DNA of 64,000 bases from a methanogenic archaeon mixed culture ISO4-G1 (GTDB taxonomy: Archaea; Thermoplasmatota; Thermoplasmata; Methanomassiliicoccales; Methanomethylophilaceae), in the NCBI GenBank assembly GCA_001563305.1, contig CP013703.1:1103773-1167772 (forward strand), read 5' to 3'. The notes beneath the pieces are model-generated. The model was not told the DNA's origin. It made no database searches and saw only the letters and a program-made list of their open reading frames with translations. This document shows positions 60,309 through 64,000 of the stretch, in pieces (the stretch's first letter is position 1; each line of letters opens with the position of its first letter). Both the position numbers and the translations under genes were made by a program.

Positions 60309-60953
60309 TCACGCCTTCGTCGCCGGCTGATCCTCGTACATGTACTTCTGGCACACGGGGATTATGACCCCTCCGATCGCATTCCCGATCGCCACGAGGA
60401 TGATGAAGAACAGAGCATCCAGGCTGAACACTCCTGCCGCGCAGAAGTAGTACATGTCGGCGATGCTGTGCTCCGAACCCGCCAGGATGAAGACGGGGAC
60501 GCAGATGAAGGCTCCCAGATAGGACTGCTTCTTCTTGTAGACGTCCGCCGCGATGAACATCAGCATACCGCAGAAGATTCCCTTGAGGATAATCCTCACG
60601 GGGTCGTCCAGCATGGCCAGCCTTCCGTCGATGAAACCAGGCACGAAAGCGTCGGCCATCGGCATGCAGAATGAGATGAACAGCGTTCCGATGAAGTTCC
60701 CCACGAGCATGATCAGGAGATCGATGCCGTATGTCCAGGGCTTGTCATCGAACATGTATCCGACCTTTCCCGTGTACAGGTCCAGACCGAACGTGAAGAC
60801 TGTGAACAGACCGATTGCGAACAGGATCGCCCCCACCCACTTGAGCTGCGGATCGATACCCATGGTCCCCAGGAGGACCGCTCCTCCGAGTCCGATCGCC
60901 ATTCCGGCCAGGATTGATCTCACAAAACATTTCGAATAATGCTGGGTGTCCAT
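60309..60953 (-). CDS. Formate/nitrite transporter (FNT) family channel
   Basis: The 214-residue protein has six helices. FVRSILAGMAIGLGGAVLLG at the start, VGYMFDDKPWTYG before helix 3 and AGSEHSIADMYYFCAAG resemble FocA/NirC signatures (G-x-E-H-x-x-A-x-M). It is shorter than many FNT proteins, mainly at the N-terminus. FNT pentamers move formate, nitrite, lactate or hydrosulfide; no partner gene tells which. In a methanogen formate or acetate release is plausible but unproved. Confidence 0.85.
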   Translation of the reverse strand: MDTQHYSKCFVRSILAGMAIGLGGAVLLGTMGIDPQLKWVGAILFAIGLFTVFTFGLDLYTGKVGYMFDDKPWTYGIDLLIMLVGNFIGTLFISFCMPMADAFVPGFIDGRLAMLDDPVRIILKGIFCGMLMFIAADVYKKKQSYLGAFICVPVFILAGSEHSIADMYYFCAAGVFSLDALFFIILVAIGNAIGGVIIPVCQKYMYEDQPATKA

Positions 60954-61034
60954 GTTCACATCTCTGCGAAAGGTGTTAGACCTGACACCGATATAACCGT
61001 TACCGTTATTCCCGATGAGATTGATGTCCCCCTC

Positions 61035-61544
61035 ATGAGAGGGGACCTACACACCCTGAAGAATGTCTGCAGATACGCCTCCGTCGTGATGCTCGCCGGG
61101 GAGATAGCGTTCCTGGTGCTGATTGCCGCCACCCTGGTGCTCGGGGCCATGTCGTTCGGATCCGCCGAGATGAGGGAATTCTTCGTCGGACTCGTCAGAT
61201 GCGGAGGATCGGACCTCTCGCTCATCGCCGCTACCCTGGAGATGGCACTGATATTCGTGGCCATGTTCATTACCGTCAAGGCAATCCACGACATCATGGT
61301 ATCAATACAGAACGAGCACAGCCCGTTCCTGGTGGCCAACGCCGACCGCTTCAAGACGGTATGCCTGGCATATCTGATCCTGTCGGTCCCCCTGACCCTT
61401 CTGGAATACCTTAACAGGGAAGACGCGGTCATGGCCGTCATCGTCCTTCTCGTATGCATGCTAATAGCCGTCTGCCTGTACTGCCTAACCATCGTATTCC
61501 GCTACGGATCGATGCTCCAGACCGAATCCGATCAGACACTGTGA
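61035..61544 (+). CDS. DUF2975 membrane protein
   Basis: The protein of about 169 residues from ATG 61035 has four hydrophobic helices (VVMLAGEIAFLVLIAATLVL, IAATLEMALIFVAMFITVKA, AYLILSVPLTLLEYL, VIVLLVCMLIAVCLYCLTIV) and the signature IMVSIQNEHSPFLVANADRF between helices 2 and 3, which resembles DUF2975 proteins of Firmicutes. A small XRE regulator follows four bases after its stop, the usual partner. The start is uncertain: the frame stays open to 60939 across the divergent fnt promoter. Confidence 0.75.
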   Translation: MRGDLHTLKNVCRYASVVMLAGEIAFLVLIAATLVLGAMSFGSAEMREFFVGLVRCGGSDLSLIAATLEMALIFVAMFITVKAIHDIMVSIQNEHSPFLVANADRFKTVCLAYLILSVPLTLLEYLNREDAVMAVIVLLVCMLIAVCLYCLTIVFRYGSMLQTESDQTL

Positions 61545-61548
61545 TAAC

Positions 61549-61767
61549 ATGGCGATAATCCTCAGGCTCGACAGGGTGATGGCGGACAGGAAGATGTCCC
61601 TCAACGAGCTAGCCGAGAAGGTGGGCATCTCCAATGTCAACCTGTCCAACATCAAGACCGGGAAGATCTGCGCCATCAGGTTCTCTACCCTCAACGGGAT
61701 CTGCAAGGCCCTGGACTGTCAGCCGGGGGACATCCTCGAGTACATCGAGGAGGACGATCAGGACTGA
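61549..61767 (+). CDS. Cro/CI-type HTH regulator
   Basis: The 72-residue protein is a single XRE helix-turn-helix: MADRKMSLNELAEKVGISNV NLSNI for the turn and FSTLNGICKALDCQPGDILE at the end, the YozG-like class paired with DUF2975 proteins. The pair is best known from Firmicutes, so lateral origin is likely. It overlaps the convergent transporter gene by ten bases. Confidence 0.85.
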   Translation: MAIILRLDRVMADRKMSLNELAEKVGISNVNLSNIKTGKICAIRFSTLNGICKALDCQPGDILEYIEEDDQD

Positions 61768-62714
61768 GTCTCGGAACCGATCTCCCTTTCCATCCTCTTC
61801 TTCGAGAACAGCACGGAATCCATGAATGCGACCCACGTGATCTCCACGAGGATGGATGTCGCGATGGCGACCATTCCCTGAGGGAAGAGCGCGACGCAGA
61901 GCGCTATTGCGACCCCCTTGTTCTTGTATGAGGCCATCAGGATGTCGGTGACCCTCTGCTTCCAGGGGACCCCTGACTTCTTCTCCACGAGTTCCACGCA
62001 GAGACCCAGACCGAACGACCTGAGGATCGCGATGACTATGAACACGACGAAGATCCACAGCGGGAATCCGGCGAAGGGGGTGGAACCTACAGAGAGCCAG
62101 ACCATGAAGAATATACAGCAGTTCAGGAAGACCGCGATGACGGTCCTGTCGATCTCGAACCTCGCAAGGAGCCTTGACAGGACCAGCGGGATTCCGATGA
62201 GCTCGATGACGGTGATGATCAGGAACTGCATGTCGACGGATCCGGCCAGTGCGAACCACACGATGAACGGGATCCATGCGAGTGAAAGGATGTAGACAGC
62301 GATTGTTCCCCTTGCCGCGTGCTCCGGGTCCCCACGAAGGATAATGGACAGGGGGAGGACGGAACCCGCGAAGGGGGTGGCTGCGATGAACACGAGTCCG
62401 ACCGCCTGGTTAGCGTACTCGGTGTCCTTGAGAAGGAAGTACCCGATCAGGGGGATGAGGGAAGCGATGACCATACCGAGCATTATGGCCCTGGCCAGGG
62501 ACTTTCCGTATTTCATCGGGTTCAGATTCTGCAGGGGGATCCTGGACATGGAAAGCGTCAGCATGACGACCAGCGTACCGATGGTCAGGTTCGAACGGAG
62601 TCCGGCATCCAGTACGTCGGAGGGGAACCATCCGCAGAAGTTGGTCATGAGTGCAACGGCCATGGCGGCCATCATCATGAATGCACTGCTGGTCAGCAGG
62701 TCTATCGCTTTCAT
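61758..62714 (-). CDS. Bile acid:sodium symporter (BASS)-family transporter
   Basis: The 318-residue protein has about nine to ten helices. GLVFIAATPFAGSVLPLSII, PFIVWFALAGSVDMQFLIIT and YKNKGVAIALCVALFPQGMV match the BASS/ACR3 superfamily, with an N/Q-type sodium region in the ASYKNKG part. The ligand is unknown; homologues carry bile acids, pantoate, pyruvate or arsenite. MKAIDLL at 62714 lies about 25 bases after the TATA-like GATAAATAC inside the palindrome, so it is the preferred leaderless start over an earlier in-frame ATG at 62765. Confidence 0.78.
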   Translation of the reverse strand: MKAIDLLTSSAFMMMAAMAVALMTNFCGWFPSDVLDAGLRSNLTIGTLVVMLTLSMSRIPLQNLNPMKYGKSLARAIMLGMVIASLIPLIGYFLLKDTEYANQAVGLVFIAATPFAGSVLPLSIILRGDPEHAARGTIAVYILSLAWIPFIVWFALAGSVDMQFLIITVIELIGIPLVLSRLLARFEIDRTVIAVFLNCCIFFMVWLSVGSTPFAGFPLWIFVVFIVIAILRSFGLGLCVELVEKKSGVPWKQRVTDILMASYKNKGVAIALCVALFPQGMVAIATSILVEITWVAFMDSVLFSKKRMEREIGSETQS

Positions 62715-62736
62715 GACCGTGATATCCTTAAGCCTG

Positions 62737-62759
62737 TATTTATCGATTATCGATAAATA
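62737..62759. promoter_or_regulatory. Perfect 23-bp palindrome TATTTATCGAT-T-ATCGATAAATA
   Basis: Eleven-base arms flank one T in the divergent promoter region. It covers the TATA-like box of the minus-strand transporter gene, whose likely start is at 62714, and lies just upstream of the plus-strand TATA (ATTTATAA, about 62765-62772). A regulator binding here would mainly block the transporter. Confidence 0.55.
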
Positions 62760-62791
62760 ATTCATTTATAACATAAACATAATTAGGTCTC

Positions 62792-63721
62792 ATGGCCGAT
62801 GTAAGACCTGTAAAGGCAGGATGGCGGAACGTGTTCAGACCGTGGACCCTCCATGGTGCGATCATTCCCGTTCTCATAGGAGGAGCGGTAGCCTTCCAGA
62901 CCGCCGAACTGAACATCCTCAGCGCGGCCATATTCGTGATGATCCTCATCGGAGGGTGCCTGCTGCAGTCCGCAGCCAACATCCTGAACACATACGGTGA
63001 CTTCACCAGCGGAGTCGACACCGTGGAGAACGAGACCCGTTCCCCAGAGCTTGTCACCGGTGTCCTCAGCCCCAAGAAGGTACTGTTCGCCGGACTGACC
63101 TGTCTGGGGGTCACCGCTCTGCTCGGACTCATATTCATTTGGTACTCCGGATGGGACGTCCTCATATACGGACTGCTGGGGCTCCTGGGTGCGGGAACGT
63201 ACACCATCGGCCTCTCATACAAGTACCACGGAATGGGTCAGATCAGCGTATTCGTCATGATGGGCCTGCTGATGCCCCTCGGGACCAACTGTGTCCTCAC
63301 GGGGGAGATGTTCTCTCTGGAGGTCCTGCTCCTCAGCATCCCCAACACGTTCATGATCACCGGTGTCCTTGCAGGGAACGAGATGCGCGATTACTGGGAG
63401 GACAAGAAGGCAGGCGCCAGGACCCTCATAGGCAGGATGTCCTATGAAGGAGGGATGAGGCTGTACCTCTTCGAAGCCCTGGTCTCATTCCCGATACTCG
63501 TAGTCCTCGTCATCATAGGCGCGTCCCCGGTCGGATGCTTGCTGGCCCTGGTGACACTCTATGACGCCCGCATCCTCTACAACAACAGCAAGAGGGCACC
63601 CGAGGATGCCCACTGCAACTTCATGCTCGTACCGCTGTGCTTCAAACTGAACTGGCATTTCGGCCTGCTGCTCGTGATAGGATACATTTTTAGTATGGAT
63701 ATCATCCCGATGGTGATCTGA
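62792..63721 (+). CDS. MenA-like UbiA-family prenyltransferase
   Basis: The 309-residue membrane protein starts with MADVRPVKAGWRNVFRPWTLH and has NILNTYGDFTSGVDTVENET (first D-rich motif) and NEMRDYWEDKKAGARTLIGR (second), as in 1,4-dihydroxy-2-naphthoate prenyltransferases, with about nine helices. It would attach an isoprenoid chain to an aromatic head group. A UbiE-type methyltransferase follows one base after the stop. No menaquinone-forming men genes lie in the window; the product is open (menaquinone- or methanophenazine-like carrier). ATG 62792 is leaderless. Confidence 0.88.
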   Translation: MADVRPVKAGWRNVFRPWTLHGAIIPVLIGGAVAFQTAELNILSAAIFVMILIGGCLLQSAANILNTYGDFTSGVDTVENETRSPELVTGVLSPKKVLFAGLTCLGVTALLGLIFIWYSGWDVLIYGLLGLLGAGTYTIGLSYKYHGMGQISVFVMMGLLMPLGTNCVLTGEMFSLEVLLLSIPNTFMITGVLAGNEMRDYWEDKKAGARTLIGRMSYEGGMRLYLFEALVSFPILVVLVIIGASPVGCLLALVTLYDARILYNNSKRAPEDAHCNFMLVPLCFKLNWHFGLLLVIGYIFSMDIIPMVI

Positions 63722-63722
63722 A

Positions 63723-64000
63723 ATGACCGAGGATCTGAAAACCGGCAACCAGTTCGAGGGGAAGGAGGAGTTCGTCAAGGACGCCTTCACCGAGATCGCG
63801 GAGTACTACGACGAGATGAACGAGGTCATGTCCATGCACATGGTGCAGAAGTGGCACAAGTTCATGATGAAGAAGGCCGGCGACATCAGGGGCAAGACCT
63901 GCATCGACGTCGGTACCGGTACCGGGGAGATCGCTTTCCACGTTGCCAGGACCGCCGGTCCTGGATCCACGATCATTGGCATCGACCTGACCCCCGCGAT
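63723..64000 (+). CDS. UbiE/MenG-type methyltransferase, cut by window end
   Basis: The first 92 residues (MTEDLKTGNQFEGKEEFVKD...) show AFTEIAEYYDEMNEVMSMHM, the usual opening of UbiE proteins, and the SAM site TCIDVGTGTGEIAFHVA followed by IIGIDLTPA. The enzyme methylates a prenylated quinone or similar ring. It directly follows the MenA-like gene (overlapping transcription unit), so both are likely to make the same membrane redox carrier. The C-terminus is outside the window. Confidence 0.85.
   Translation, partial: MTEDLKTGNQFEGKEEFVKDAFTEIAEYYDEMNEVMSMHMVQKWHKFMMKKAGDIRGKTCIDVGTGTGEIAFHVARTAGPGSTIIGIDLTPA

Noticed and set aside
1-64000. CRISPR array, rRNA operon or replication origin
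   Set aside because: No regularly spaced repeats, no rRNA core sequences and no orc1/cdc6 gene were seen.

Overview
The window comes from an archaeon. Archaeal markers include RNA polymerase subunit L, Pth2 peptidyl-tRNA hydrolase, archaeosine-type TgtA, archaeal TruD, a UbiA-family ether-lipid prenyltransferase and the aconitase-X (phosphomevalonate dehydratase) branch of the archaeal mevalonate pathway. Many genes have a TATA-like box about 24-27 bases before the ATG and no ribosome binding site, so leaderless transcription is common. Every gene end I checked uses TGA or TAA; the one TAG lies inside a gene that otherwise continues normally. Together these suggest a Methanomassiliicoccales-type (Thermoplasmata) methanogen that decodes TAG as pyrrolysine. 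That assignment is inference: no methanogenesis or pyl gene lies in the window.

Layout. 1-6.3 kb: partial substrate-binding protein, pyrD-pyrK, a SufS-like enzyme, three pilin-like membrane proteins, RNA ligase-like ThpR and a small phosphatase. 6.5-16 kb: Sel1-repeat and TPR scaffold proteins around AcnX (its small subunit fused to a Nudix domain), rpoL-truD and tRNA-Gly(TCC). 16-20 kb: an ACT regulator and a lipid cluster (PAP2, thymidylate-kinase-like, polyprenol kinase, DGGGP synthase), then a MazF-like ORF with no clear end. 20-25 kb: a Na/phosphate transporter with an in-frame amber codon, an SLC13 permease, a YqaJ-like nuclease, a bacterial-type rRNA pseudouridine synthase and an ACT protein.

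25-38.5 kb is a metal-chelate uptake island. A CobN-like chelatase and a complete FecBCD-type ABC system lie on the minus strand, facing a second complete ABC system on the plus strand. The left half is visibly richer in A+T. 38.5-46 kb holds a split arginine cluster (argDBJC minus, argGH plus). 46.3-50 kb carries thiamine genes (thiDN, thiE), a nitroreductase and a membrane-anchored FKBP.

50-53.7 kb holds a third FecBCD-type operon. It is bounded by a 14-bp inverted repeat and 8-bp direct repeats, next to a possible transposase remnant. It abuts an unusual membrane-anchored regulator with two HTH-sensor modules and a zinc-ribbon, transglutaminase-like protein that has lost its catalytic residues. 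All three complete substrate-binding proteins carry dockerin-like EF-hand pairs.

57.5-64 kb: pth2, a DUF2703-like protein, tgtA split by a frameshift, an FNT transporter, a DUF2975/XRE pair, a bile-acid-symporter-like transporter, and a MenA-like prenyltransferase followed by a UbiE-like methyltransferase cut by the window end. The last pair may make a membrane redox carrier. Short palindromes before several transporter operons suggest at least two distinct metal- or cofactor-responsive regulators.
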